Assembly: GCA_030581615.1 (NCBI GenBank)
Contig: JAKTTT010000026.1
Coordinates: 124,001-188,000 of the forward strand
Length of the DNA: 64,000 nt
Direction: 5' to 3'
Origin: Alloascoidea africana
Lineage: Eukaryota > Ascomycota > Alloascoideomycetes > Alloascoideales > Alloascoideaceae
Made by a program: the position numbers and the translations under genes. Below the pieces are notes generated by a model. That model had not been told where the DNA came from, ran no database searches, and saw only the letters and a list, made by a program, of their open reading frames with translations. This document shows, piece by piece, positions 40,926 to 51,992 of this stretch. The number at the start of each line of letters is the position of its first letter. The stretch's first letter is position 1.

Positions 40926-41050
40926 ATGTTACAATGAGATGGCTTATCACACACTATGTAGCTACAATTAAGGTGGTAGGTAAGAAATTGGCTTGCATAC
41001 CAAAGTAGTAAGACAGGCCTTGTGTGTGATAAGCCATCTCATTGTAACAT
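40926..41050. repeat. Perfect 29-bp inverted repeat with 67-nt spacer
   Basis: The arm at 40926..40954 starts ATGTTACAATGAGATGG and ends ATCACACAC. It is exactly reverse-complementary to 41022..41050. The loop contains a further short complementarity (TGGTA and TACCA). Transcribed, it would form a long stable hairpin. No target-site duplication or known transposon terminus was seen at the outer ends. Confidence 0.9.
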
Positions 41051-41465
41051 CTTCTTTGATCTGGCCCTTTTCTCTGGAGGCTTTTGAGGTTACAATGGCT
41101 AATTTGCGTAGGTACATTTGCAGAGGGCCGTCACATACCTCCTGGCAATATACAGAGAGTTAAAACTGTTTTGGATGTAGAGCGAAGACGAGAATTTGTT
41201 ACCGTATGCTCAACGAACAAAAAACTCAGCCGAACAGTTTAACATATTGCTTGTTGACCTTCTCTAGGTGTTCCGGCATGCTCAAGATGACTTCTGGAGC
41301 GGGCCCGTGCGCGCGGTCGCGTGACGGTTATGCTCTGGGGTCCGCCGTGGAGCTCAGCGCATAACCATCTCATCATCTCCCTGGCGGTGGCTCTACTTCC
41401 CCAAGTCTCGACTCCCTTTCTCCGTGCACACGAGCCAGAGCCTGCTCTTCTTCTTTGTTGCAATC
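41051..41465. other. Promoter region of the GID11-like gene
   Basis: Near 41298-41330 there is a GC-rich island with GCGCGCGG and a CGCGTGACG element, about 140 bp before the start, likely a transcription-factor site. No gene was seen. Confidence 0.4.
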
Positions 41466-43712
41466 ATGACAGTCGATCTAAAGTCCCCGCCGGTGCCGTA
41501 TGTGCTTCGTTCTTTTCCTGTTGCCACGGACTCGCTTGGTTTCCCCTGGAATTTGCCTCACCTTTGATATCTTCAATGACCGGTCCACTAACTATGCCAC
41601 CCCTTTCCCTTTGTTAAAGAAGTTATGGCTACGGATCTGGATATGGGAGCTACTCCCAGATGCTGAGACCAAAGTACTCCTTTTACCAAACTCCTGTGTC
41701 TATAGAGTATGTACTCGCGGTCTATTGTTCCTGTTTGCTGAATCAGCCCGATCGGCTTGGAATCGTTTGCCATTGAATAAAGCCCTTGACTAACAAGGTA
41801 CAATCGAATACTTAGGCATTGGCAGCTCTGCGACCTAATAACATGTTCCTCTTTAAAGGACGAGAAAGTTGTCCACTATCCTTACAAGAATAAAATCATG
41901 AATTTAGATATGGAGACTGAGAAGAGTGGGGCCGTTTATGGCCTCGACTTTCGTCCCACCTGTCTTGCCGAAAGAAACGGCATTATCGCCGCTGGGGGCG
42001 TCATTGGCAATGAAACATTACGAGGACACAAGGGACTGCTATCGGTAATCAACACAACCACAAACGCTCGATTGAACCTGAGACTGGGTGATCACATCAA
42101 TAACTCTGTTAAACTATACCCTGGAATATACGGGTCCTCCTCCACATCTGATGTTGAAGGACTTCTGTGCAACAATGACTGCCGAATTTACTCACTGGTC
42201 ATTGCAAACAACATGGTTACCAATAGAGGCTCCGTTGAGCTTGGATTTCCCGTGAATAGCGCCGCTTATTCCCCAGATCGAAAAACAGTTGTTGCTTGTG
42301 GGGATAGATCAGACATTTACATGTTTCATGAACAAGATTTTCGAATGGATGGCACAGGAACCCCCCGTAATAACAAACTTGTTCGGGATTCGTGTAAAAT
42401 TGCTACGAAAAACGATTGTGGGTTCTCTGTTGATTTCCATTGTTCTGGTCTCTACTTTTGCGTCGGATGTCAGAATGGAGTCGCACTCATTTATGATACG
42501 AGGAATTGCAGCAAGCCGTTGAAATCTATCGAATCGACGAGAAAATGCTCAGCAAACTCAAATACCAACGATGGGGCCTTTCGCAACGTTAAATTCAGTG
42601 ATGGGCTCTATGACATTTTGGCAATTGCAGAGCAAAGCAGCCGTGTTCACCTTGTGGATGTCAGAGATCTCAACAGTCATCAAGTTATAGTCCTACCAAA
42701 TAACCCTGTTTCCTTGGATGCGCCTATTTTACAAACATACGAGGGAATCATTTCAAATTCAGAACTGAACAGTACTAACCTATCATCATACTCTTATACT
42801 TCTTTACAAGAATCGGATTATAGTTATTCTCTTAGAGCCGCCAGAGAGCTTCTTCGAGAACGACGAGCAGAAGGTAATGAGTCTGTACGTCTTTTTCCTT
42901 ACATCCATTCAAGAGCCGGCCATCCGAATCGGCTGAGATATTTGCTAGATGCAAGGCAAAGGCGCTCCAGCACCACGGAGACCGAAGCGACACCTGAAGC
43001 TGACCCACTAGATCTGGTTGTAAGCTCTAGGTGGCTAAGGAGAGCCAGAAGAATAGCAACAGATGGTACCACAGCCAATGACCCTGACTACCCGAGAAGC
43101 TCCCGCTCCTTTTCTGGAGAAGACGCATACCAGTTATGGTCTCCTTTGGATACTGCCGAACATGACGCCAACACTAACGAATCTTCAAGGCACTTGCTTA
43201 ACTTTCCTCGGCTTGAATATGGCGTAGTGGCCCACTTTGGTTCACAGAATCGGGTTCAAATACGTGATATTGAAGCACCATCTATCAGCAATGCAAGCAA
43301 TTCTGTGGTCCGAATCATACAAGAAAACGACGAGGAAAGCGATGATAACGATGAAGACGAAGACGACGAGATTATGGTGGATCAAAGCGCTCCAAACAAC
43401 GATGGTAACCGTGACCGAGCCTCGCGACAAAGGGGAGGACTTTCCAATTTGCTATCAAGAGGAATGGAAAACATGCTTCACAATGTCCACTTACAGTCTG
43501 TCCGGTATGACGAATTCAGCGACTTGATGGTAGAAGGAACGGCGGCATACTGCTTGCCAGAAAAGGAAGAAAACTACAGAAATCTGAGTATATCTGGAAT
43601 ATCTTTTACGAAAAATGGAACCAGTCTGGTTGTTGGTACAAGCAAAGGGATTTTTAATTGGGATATTGATGAGAAAGGACGACGGTGCTTTGGGAATTTT
43701 AAGATACGATAA
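41466..43712 (+). CDS. DUF2415 WD-repeat protein, Gid11-like, three exons
   Basis: Exons 41466..41497, 41620..41706 and 41816..43712 give 671 residues in phase. Both introns have GTATGT donors, CTAAC branch sites and TTAAAG or ACTTAG acceptors. The small 5' exons supply a Tyr/Gly/Ser-rich N-terminus, then RPKYSFYQTPVSIEHWQLCD, which leads into the WD body. WD-like blades are visible (GLDFRPTCLAERNGIIAAGG, VNSAAYSPDRKTVVACGDRS, VSVDFHCSG-like, VKFSDGLYDILAIAEQSS). A long acidic disordered insert (about residues 340-570) precedes the last blade. The family includes S. pombe C2A9.03 and S. cerevisiae Ylr149c (Gid11), a substrate receptor of the GID ubiquitin ligase. Starting at the internal ATG 41898 would lose the first 67 residues. 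Confidence 0.75.
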
Positions 43713-44120
43713 ATGTTTTTTTTTTTGAAGATTCACAACACCGTTTGTTACAACGGTTTGTGATTATTATCATTAGTATTATTATCATTACTACTACTAC
43801 TACTACTATTATTATTATTTTGACTCCTGAGGAATGGAGTGAAAACGGACCAAAGCTGGGCTCAGAGTTGCTTTACAGTGATGAAGGTTAAGACATGCAT
43901 TTACAAGGACGCATATACTTGAAACAATCTTTTATAGAAATATAAAATCTGCAAATGAATCTGAAAATTGATGACCTCTCTTATGCTGTTTACATTTCAT
44001 AATTCGCATTCTCTCTAGATTGTACCAGTGCACTTTTTCATCCCGTCCTCTATTTCCATTAAACATTACAAACCATCAAGTATTGAAAACGAATCAAATG
44101 TCTATTGAAATATACTTAAA
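43713..44120. other. Convergent intergenic region with triplet repeats
   Basis: This holds a (TAC)n/(ATT)n tract at about 43781-43820 between the 3' ends of the GID11-like and VBA-like genes. No gene was seen. Confidence 0.45.
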
Positions 44121-46016
44121 TCAGGCTGCTTGCTCCTCTTCGGAATCAGGAATTGTTGATGAAAGAGAATTCTCTTCCAAGAACACCATGGAGACGAATC
44201 CCAGAACTATCGTTATCAGCGCAAACATAAACGAAGCCCGGCATCCCACACTATAGCTTGCTATTGCGTCCATTTGATACTTTTTTGGAATTGTGCCAAT
44301 AGCCTCTATAGAATCAGTTACACGACTAATTGCGTCCAGCAGGATCTGTTTTTCCTCATCACTCGCAAAATCGTACTTTGCAGGAATTTGCGACAAACTT
44401 CTTTGAAGGTAAGTTTGGAATATGGAGGAGCAAGCAGCGACACCGACTGTGGAACCTGTTGATCTGAAAGCATACTGGATCGAAGTCGAAACTGCCTGGA
44501 AAGAATGCGGAACTGCTGATATCAAAGCCAGTAGTGTTATTGTTAGCATTGCAGCGTATCCAAAACCGGGGATGAAGAGAAGAGTCCTCTCCTTCCAAGG
44601 AGACAATGAAAAGGGATTGTCATCCAATCCCCCTTCTGACAACCCATGAGGGAAAGTAATGGAAATAATGTCAAGCACACCGATAATTGAGAAAGCCCCA
44701 GACACTAAACCAGCCCAATAGTATTTGCCAGTCTTCTTCATGTAAACTCCACATAGATAACTTCCTACGCTTACACCAATAAAGTTACTAATGAGAACTT
44801 GCCCAACTCTGCTGGTGCCGATATTTTCCCGACTGTAAATGACGGAAATGAAAATGGGGACATAGTAGATGTATGAGAATACTCCGATTGTAATGAACCA
44901 GTTTGCAAGACTTGACGTCAAGACGGAGCGGATCTTGAGCAGGTGAAGAGGGATGATCGGTTCAAGTGCAATGCTCTTCTCGACATAGATGAATGATAAA
45001 AAGAAGAAAAGGGACCCACCCAAGAGAAATATGATTAGCGGGTGAGACCAAGAAAGCTCGTTGCTGCCTGCTATAGAAAGCGCCAGTAGAAAACACAGCA
45101 AAGACGTCACAAGGGTGAAAGCACCCAAGAGGTCAATTCTTTGAAACTGTGCAACCAATGTGGTGTCTTCTTCCTCTTCCCCTTGCTCATTTGTTGACGA
45201 ATCTGAGTTTGTGGAGGGAGTGGTCGTAACAGCTCCATATGAACTAGTCTTTGTAGAGTTGTTGGAATTAACATTAATCTTTTTTGTTTTTGATGGAATC
45301 GAGAAAAAAACATGGATTAAAGCCATGCTTAAAACAGACAGCGGGATTTGCAATAGAAACGAATATCTCCATCCATACAAATCCGTTAGAATACCCCCAA
45401 TTATGCCTCCAGAAGCTGCTCCAATTCCATATGCTACATTTCCGAGGCCCTGGAAAACGCCTCTATTTCTCAAAGGTACAATGTCGCTCATAGCAATTGT
45501 GCTAAGCGAGGTGAGACCGCCTCCTCCAATTCCCGTTATCAAGCGGCCCAATATCAGAGTTGAAAAGCTTGGAGAAAACCCTACCACGGCGCATCCAATG
45601 ATGAAAACAGAGTTGCAAAAATGCAACATTATTTTCCGCCCAAATATGTCCGACAGTTTACCGAAAAGTGGTTGGAAAGCACTGTTTGTGAGCAGATAAC
45701 TTGTTGCAATCCAACTGAGTCTCTTTGCCTCGTTAAACTCTGACGCCATGTGGGCGGAAAGCGATGTTACTATTGTTGAGTCTAGCGCTGATAGGAAAAT
45801 TCCCACATACAGTGATCCCGTTATAATTATTAGCCTTGTTGTTGTAAGAGGCTCTTCAGATCTCTCGCAAAACCGGCTGTATTCGTCGAAAGCATTATTA
45901 TTAGCGCAAGCTCTGGAAGTGGAATCGAGTGAGGAAGAAGAGGAAGAAGAACTTGAACGGGCCGATCTTGTGGAAGAGGTTACTATGTGTTTGTGCTTGT
46001 GATTTGTATCTGTCAT
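44121..46016 (-). CDS. MFS transporter of the DHA2 family, vacuolar basic amino acid (VBA) type
   Basis: 631 residues. The cytosolic N-terminus is Ser-rich and contains a His/Lys start (NHKHKHIVTSS). About 14 hydrophobic segments follow. DHA2 hallmarks are LSALDSTIVTSL in helix 1, the loop motif GKLSDIFGRK, and GRLITGIGGGGLTSLSTIAMSDIVP with the antiporter glycines. A long hydrophilic Ser/Thr/Asn loop (about residues 260-305) lies near the middle, followed by six more helices. Closest known relatives are yeast Vba1/Vba2/Vba3 proteins, which move Lys, Arg and His into the vacuole. Drug exporters of the same family are an alternative. Family placement is firm, substrate inferred. Confidence 0.8.
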   Translation of the reverse strand: MTDTNHKHKHIVTSSTRSARSSSSSSSSSLDSTSRACANNNAFDEYSRFCERSEEPLTTTRLIIITGSLYVGIFLSALDSTIVTSLSAHMASEFNEAKRLSWIATSYLLTNSAFQPLFGKLSDIFGRKIMLHFCNSVFIIGCAVVGFSPSFSTLILGRLITGIGGGGLTSLSTIAMSDIVPLRNRGVFQGLGNVAYGIGAASGGIIGGILTDLYGWRYSFLLQIPLSVLSMALIHVFFSIPSKTKKINVNSNNSTKTSSYGAVTTTPSTNSDSSTNEQGEEEEDTTLVAQFQRIDLLGAFTLVTSLLCFLLALSIAGSNELSWSHPLIIFLLGGSLFFFLSFIYVEKSIALEPIIPLHLLKIRSVLTSSLANWFITIGVFSYIYYVPIFISVIYSRENIGTSRVGQVLISNFIGVSVGSYLCGVYMKKTGKYYWAGLVSGAFSIIGVLDIISITFPHGLSEGGLDDNPFSLSPWKERTLLFIPGFGYAAMLTITLLALISAVPHSFQAVSTSIQYAFRSTGSTVGVAACSSIFQTYLQRSLSQIPAKYDFASDEEKQILLDAISRVTDSIEAIGTIPKKYQMDAIASYSVGCRASFMFALITIVLGFVSMVFLEENSLSSTIPDSEEEQAA

Positions 46017-48141
46017 GATGCTTTAAAAAGGTACAGCGCTGAAAAGGGGAATATCGAGCACGTTAGCTGTGCCTTTAAAGAAGAAATTGAAATAGCTGGC
46101 GAGTTCTCCGAGTGTCAAGACCTTTGAAGGAGTCTCGCAGGCTGCTGGTATTTGAATCCAGAAGAAACCAAAGTTGAAGTTTGCAAAATCAAAACTGGCT
46201 GTATTCACCCAGCTTTTTAACCTGCTCCGAGAGGTAGACAAGTTGTCTGTTGCAGTGAAAAAGCGAGATACAAGTGAGAACCGAAAAAAGAAAAAGATAA
46301 CTGAGAGATCCTGGGGGACACCTATAAAAAGCTTAAAATGAGACCTTTTCAATGCGACTACTCGTCAGATGAAGCTTGTTCTTTTTTAACCTTGTCCAGG
46401 CAATCAATTGGTTTTCCCCTTCCAGTATCAAAACCGTTTTCTCTTTTGAGCTTTTACTATGCTATAAAAGCTCTGGCAGCTGTTTCTTTTGTGCAGCACG
46501 GCCAGAAGCTGTTTAGATCCATCAGCAGCAGCCAGCTTCTTTCCAGCTTCTTTATATAGTCCCAGGTTTCCGTAACCATGGGCTGTTATCTATAATTCCC
46601 CCACATCTGTCCAAATTCGTCATGACAAACATTGATTCGCAATGAAGGTTTCAAATTAACTCATTCATTGATTTGTGAAAGGAAAAAGATGCAACCTTGG
46701 AGAACAGGAAGCTGTCTATCTACCTGCTGAACGTGCATGTACCAGTCAGACTTAAACATTTAAAGAGCATCAATTGCATTTCATCCTTACCTTGATAACA
46801 AAAAAAAAGTGAGAAAAGTATTTCCAAATGTTAACCTGCGACGGATAAGAATTAAATCGTAACTTTTTGATCACTGAGATTCTGCTCATCTGGTCAGTAA
46901 ATTATACACCTTGAGATTGTTCATATAGGCCTCATCAACCCAACCACTCAAGGATACTGGTTCTTAAATCAGGTCCAGCATTTATGCTAGCAATTCCATG
47001 AAGAACCGCATGCTCCAGAAATGTCCGTATCGTTTATACTCTCCGATTTGTCTTTGTTTCACATACTGGGATCTTAATCTCTCTTTTTCTCTCCATGCGT
47101 GTCTAGCCACTCAAAACTGGACTTTTTGGAGATAAAGTGCTTACAAACCGGCAGTATCTTGGTCCCAGGATAATAATAAAAGCATTTACTTTGCGTCTTA
47201 AAACAGTCGCTACCGATCGAGAACAACGTGTTTTAACCGATATCAATGATTGCAAAAGAAAAAAGTTTAACAACCAAAAACCCAGAAAACGATGGGCAGG
47301 AACAAGAGCGATGGCTCACAAAACATTTTCCTACAAGCCTTATGAATGTGGAATAGCCCATTACTCCCATGCTTCACATTTCAAGAGTTAGTACGTGGGC
47401 ATCCTGGTAGAGCTTTGTGGGAAACCCACTGTATTAGCCAGGGACACGTTGAAATCCAGGGATTCCAAGTGGCTGCAATCGGCTTGTAAAATTGCCGACT
47501 TTGTTTGTCGAGGAGATATGATCCCCCTACTCTATAGAGCAACGAATTTTGTACTCGACATTCCTCATTAGAGATGACGATGGCACAAAAGAAACAGCTT
47601 CAAAAACGAATCAGAAAGATAAAAGAGGTGAAGACAGCAACAAACAGATTGGCAAAGCCGGCACTTGAATAACACACCGATTGTATTGATCTGTGAATAG
47701 ATAACTGGAATTTAGAGACTACCAGTTGTTTCATATGATCGACTATGTGTTTATTCGTTAACATACTCTTCATACACCAATAACAAAGAAGAAACCATGG
47801 TGTAAGTGGAAACACATTGGAACTCGGAACAGCCAAGTTAGTCTCTTATTGGGGCAGCGTCTGATAAAAAGATAATGATTCGAAATGTAGAACACTTGTA
47901 GGGAACTTAAACTGCTTTTACAGCATAGTGCATCAATAAATCCAAGCTCAAAAGGTCACTAACTTTACCAAACGATAAGGAGTTTATAAATCTAACTAAA
48001 TCTTAAACCAGGACTAGAAACTTTGTGGTGACCAGAAAGCTAGAGTAGTTTCTCAAACATGCATTCTAGAATTAATAGAAAAACTGTTGCCTATGGAATA
48101 TAAAGACTTTGATATGCTCTTCAACCAAATAATGATCCCAT
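46017..48141. other. Long intergenic region
   Basis: 2.1 kb upstream of the transporter (minus) and downstream of NPY1 (minus). Only short, unrecognised open frames (for example 47137-47391). No repeat or RNA gene was identified. Confidence 0.45.
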
Positions 48142-49797
48142 CTATCGTGAGCAGAAGCTACCAGTTGCACTAAAATGAAACTTCTTGTTTGCCACAGCAT
48201 CAATCAACGTATTTGCAATGGCCTTGGGCAATGGCAAGGACAAAACACTGTTGACTTCCTCTACGTTTAACTCATTAGGAAGATGATTTTCAGTAGGATT
48301 ATCCAAGTGCTTTGCGACAACGAGGGCTCTCTCCACAAGCTCAAGATCAAACCATTGGGCGTCTAGAAGTTCCTCATCGTGTTTCAGAGTAATTGCTTCG
48401 TTCTCGTTTGTAACTTTGGCTGTCGCTGGCGCGGCTTGTGCAATACAACCAAGCATGAGATTTGAGGGAAATGGCCAGGGCTGGGTCGAGTGGATCACAA
48501 CTTTATCTACTCGAACACCCGTTTCCTCCCAGATCTCACGCCTAGTAGCTTCCTCTATCGATTCACCGGGTTCTATAAATCCCGCGATACAACTGTATAG
48601 TTTCAAATCAGATGGGAAACGCTTGTTGCGTGCGAGCAAAATCTTGTCTCCAGTGGCATTCATTGTGGCCACGATAATCACAACATCGGTCCTAGGAAAA
48701 TGCGTATTTGTAACTATAGGTTTGTGAGTATCAGGGCGTCTCGTGGGACAAGGCCGGATATGGTTGTGAGGGCCCATAGAAGTAGGAGAAGCATCCTTGG
48801 GTGGACAAATTAGTTTATTGCCTCCATTAATAGCCATCTGGGGACCACCACACCCGGCACAATACTTATTTCGCAAAAGCCAGTCGATATACATTCGGGC
48901 ATGAGAAACAATGGCGGATTCTTTATGGCTGAAGGCAAGCGATTGGTACCCAGGAAAGACAAACTGTACCTTTTTCCCATCCTGTTCACTCAAGTCTCGC
49001 ACAATGTTCTTGATTTCTTCTTCCATCTCGTCTGCGTTTCGATAATCATCCACAATCGTACTTTTCCGAGATGATGAAACTGGAGGATCACCATCGCTAA
49101 CTGCTGTTTCTGTATTCAGATCTGTGATATCCAGTGCAAAATAGGGTCTGCCACGATACACAAGGCCATTCACAGAGTACTCAAAATTGTCTTTGACATT
49201 TCCAGTTAGGTCCGATTCGTCAATCCCGAGGAATACTAGCGCAGGTGCGTATAGACTCGAATCAAAACTTGCGACCGCCTTTTCCTGGTTAACGCGGAAT
49301 GGATCGCCTAAGAGGCCCTTCACCGATTCATAGTTTGCGTAGAAGCAATGAGCTTTCTTTTGCCGACTATATGTCTTGGGGACCAGACCCTTTTGGGCCA
49401 GAACGGATGTCTCCGGAATCACCGCGCCCTCAATTACAACAGCAGGATCGAGGTTCCTGAAGAGCAGATATCGGGCAGTTGGATGCTTTGAGGCCAAATT
49501 CAAGAAATCATAGTTTTGCCGAAGGAAAGAAAGCCTGTTCAGACCGGAGCCACTGAAGTAGTTTACAACCTCTGGACCAAACTTATCGATAAGACTCTTT
49601 GAAGTGACAAGTGCCGACGAATCTGCCCGTAGCTTTCTCTTGTCAGTCATTACCGCCAGCTGTGTCGCAAATGGCCGAGCGCCAGTACCAATCACAGTCT
49701 TCAAATCTGTTCTTACGCGGTACAGCTTGGTAATAGGGGAGATAGGGCTGGCGAAGCCTCTCTTTATGATGCTGAAGAGTAGCCCGTGACGGCTCAT
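48142..49797 (-). CDS. NPY1: NADH pyrophosphatase, Nudix family (Npy1/NudC type)
   Basis: 551 residues from the ATG at 49797; an internal ATG at 49650 would give a shorter form. The zinc ribbon (YCAGCGG, later PCPTRRP) precedes the Nudix box GFIEPGESIEEATRREIWEETGV, shown as GFIEPGESIEEATRRE then WEETGV, which fits Gx5Ex7REUxEExGU. The downstream TQPWPFPSNLMLG matches the SQPWPFPxS motif that marks NADH/NAD-cap hydrolases. It cleaves NADH or NAD to NMN(H) and AMP and, in relatives, removes NAD caps from RNA. Yeast Npy1 is peroxisomal. Here the C-terminus is FCSR, not a PTS1 tripeptide, and the N-terminus (MSRHGLLFSIIKRGF) looks like a mitochondrial presequence. Confidence 0.92.
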   Translation of the reverse strand: MSRHGLLFSIIKRGFASPISPITKLYRVRTDLKTVIGTGARPFATQLAVMTDKRKLRADSSALVTSKSLIDKFGPEVVNYFSGSGLNRLSFLRQNYDFLNLASKHPTARYLLFRNLDPAVVIEGAVIPETSVLAQKGLVPKTYSRQKKAHCFYANYESVKGLLGDPFRVNQEKAVASFDSSLYAPALVFLGIDESDLTGNVKDNFEYSVNGLVYRGRPYFALDITDLNTETAVSDGDPPVSSSRKSTIVDDYRNADEMEEEIKNIVRDLSEQDGKKVQFVFPGYQSLAFSHKESAIVSHARMYIDWLLRNKYCAGCGGPQMAINGGNKLICPPKDASPTSMGPHNHIRPCPTRRPDTHKPIVTNTHFPRTDVVIIVATMNATGDKILLARNKRFPSDLKLYSCIAGFIEPGESIEEATRREIWEETGVRVDKVVIHSTQPWPFPSNLMLGCIAQAAPATAKVTNENEAITLKHDEELLDAQWFDLELVERALVVAKHLDNPTENHLPNELNVEEVNSVLSLPLPKAIANTLIDAVANKKFHFSATGSFCSR

Positions 49798-50203
49798 AGT
49801 GCTCACTCAATGTCTTGTGCCTTTGTAACAACAGCTCAAATTCCCGATTCTAACTCCGCCTTGGTAAGCCGGCTTCTCTGAATCTCGCACTCTAGCAGAC
49901 AGCCACAAGACATGGTACGAACCCCCGCTGGGATGCTTTTGGCCCGTTTAGCTTGTCTGGCGGCTCTTCCTTTTTCCCGGGCCATCTGCCAGAATTCCGG
50001 GAGTTGTGGGCGCAAACACCCGGAGCGTTGTTGGGAGATGCTCATCGTCCTGACAACATCTGGAGCCTGCAAGAGGAAGCCGCCTTTTTCAATTCCTTTT
50101 CTCTTCTCTTTCTTTTGTATTCTGGGGGTAGAACACAGAAAAACAGTATTAGAAGGTCGCTCTTTTATTCCATTTCTACTGGTATACATCCATCGCCTTC
50201 ATA
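49798..50203. other. Divergent promoter, NPY1 and TUB2
   Basis: 406 bp between the two starts, with a pyrimidine tract near 50090-50120. No gene was seen. Confidence 0.4.
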
Positions 50204-51992
50204 ATGAGAGAAATTGTAGGTTCTTTTATGTGACATGCTGGATCTGGGGTCGGGTTCTCTAGGAACACGATTTGAAAAAAGTGCAGGTTTTCATTTAGGG
50301 GTGAAAGAACAGCAGGCCTGAACTCCTTCCTATGGACCTGGAAAGGTGCTAACAGCAGACTGCTTCTGTGTGCAGATCCATTTGTCGACTGGCCAATGTG
50401 GAAATCAAATTGTAAGTCTCCAATTGTTATCACTTTTGTCCTTGGTACATATTTCCGTCTAACTTGGAATGCTTCTCTCTAGGGTGCTGCTTTTTGGTAA
50501 ATACCCATTACTTGCTACACTTTGTTCTTCTGTCTGTTATCAGGGGATAAAATCCTGACTGGCGTTTTCATGGACTTTTCAGGCAAACGATTTGCAGTGA
50601 ACATGGAATCGACCAATCTGGAGCGTGAGTTAGACACCACATGAGTACATTACTGCCCAACAGCTATTAACAGGTCTCATGACTTTAGATTCCACGGCAC
50701 TCCACTTCAAAAAGACCGTCTAAACGTCTACTTTAATGAGGTGCGTGGCAGCTTTTTCAAATACTTATATGTGAGACTGTTGGCTAACGTTGAAGGGGGA
50801 GTTCTAGGCAAATGCTGGCAAATATGTACCCCGTGCGCTTCTTGTCGACCTGGAGCCAGGCACGATCGACAATGTTAGGTCGAGTTCCTTTGGAAACCTC
50901 TTCCGTCCTGATAACTTCATTTATGGCGAAGCAAGTGCTGGAAATGTTTGGGCTAAGGGCCACTATACTGAGGGTGCAGAACTCGTTGATTCAGTGCTAG
51001 ACGTTGTTCGCCGTGAAGCTGAGGGATGCGATTCATTGCAAGGCTTCCAGATTTCCCATTCTCTGGGCGGTGGAACTGGATCTGGTATGGGCACGCTACT
51101 GCTTTCCAAAATCCGTGAAGAGTACCCTGATAGAATGATGGCGACTTTCTCCGTCTTGCCCTCGCCTAAAGTGAGTGACACTGTTGTTGAGCCGTACAAT
51201 GCAACATTGTCTATCCATCAGCTGGTTGAGAACTCGGATGAGACCTTTTGTATCGATAATGAGGCTCTTTACGATATCTGTCAAAAGACCCTAAAGATGA
51301 AGATGCCTTCCTATGATGAACTCAATAAACTTGTATCGTCCGTCATGTCAGGAGTAACAACTTCTCTTCGATACCCAGGCGAGCTAAACAGTGATTTGAG
51401 AAAGCTGGCCGTAAACCTGGTTCCTTTTCCCCGTCTCCATTTCTTTATGGTTGGTTATGCTCCTCTTACGGCAATCGGTTCAAAATCTTTCAGAGCGCTA
51501 ACTGTGCCCGAGCTTACACAGCAGCTGTTCGATGCCAAGAATATGATGGCCGCTTCCGACCCAAGAAATGGGCGATATCTCACGGTTGCGACATTCTTCC
51601 GAGGAAAAGTGTCTGTTAAAGAGGTAGAGGACCAGATGCTCAACGTTCAGACCAGAAACTCGGGCTATTTCGTCGAGTGGATCCCCAACAATGTCCAAAC
51701 CGCTGTCTGCTCTGTTCCTCCAGCGGACCTTGACATGGCGGCCACCTTTGTGGGCAATTCAACTTCTATCCAAGAGCTGTTCAGGCGCGTTGGAGACCAG
51801 TTCAGTGCCATGTTCCGTAGAAAGGCTTTCTTGTATTGGTACACCAGCGAGGGCATGGATGAGATGGAATTCACCGAAGCCGAGTCGAACATGGCTGATC
51901 TCATCAGCGAGTATCAACAGTACCAGGAAGCTGGCATTGACGATGAGGAAGAGCTGGACTATGCTGACGAGTCCCACCTTGATGAAATGTAA
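50204..51992 (+). CDS. TUB2: Beta-tubulin, six exons
   Basis: Exons 50204..50215, 50376..50411, 50483..50496, 50583..50624, 50674..50740 and 50808..51992 give 451 residues in phase. Donors are GTAGGT, GTAAGT, GTAAAT, GTGAGT and GTGCGT. All five introns lie in the first 600 bp, and exon 3 is only 14 nt. The protein begins MREI, the tetrapeptide used in tubulin mRNA autoregulation in animals. It continues [17 protein letters not shown] and holds the GTP-binding GGGTGSG near residues 144-150. The tail is acidic ([15 protein letters not shown]). Beta-tubulin pairs with alpha-tubulin to form microtubules and hydrolyses GTP on assembly. Confidence 0.97.

Noticed and set aside
43781-43820. Triplet repeat tract as a possible mobile-element tail
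   Set aside because: Simple TAC/ATT microsatellite with no flanking element or target duplication.
49912-50262. Plus-strand frame across the TUB2 promoter
   Set aside because: It overlaps the TUB2 start in another frame and has no conserved content.
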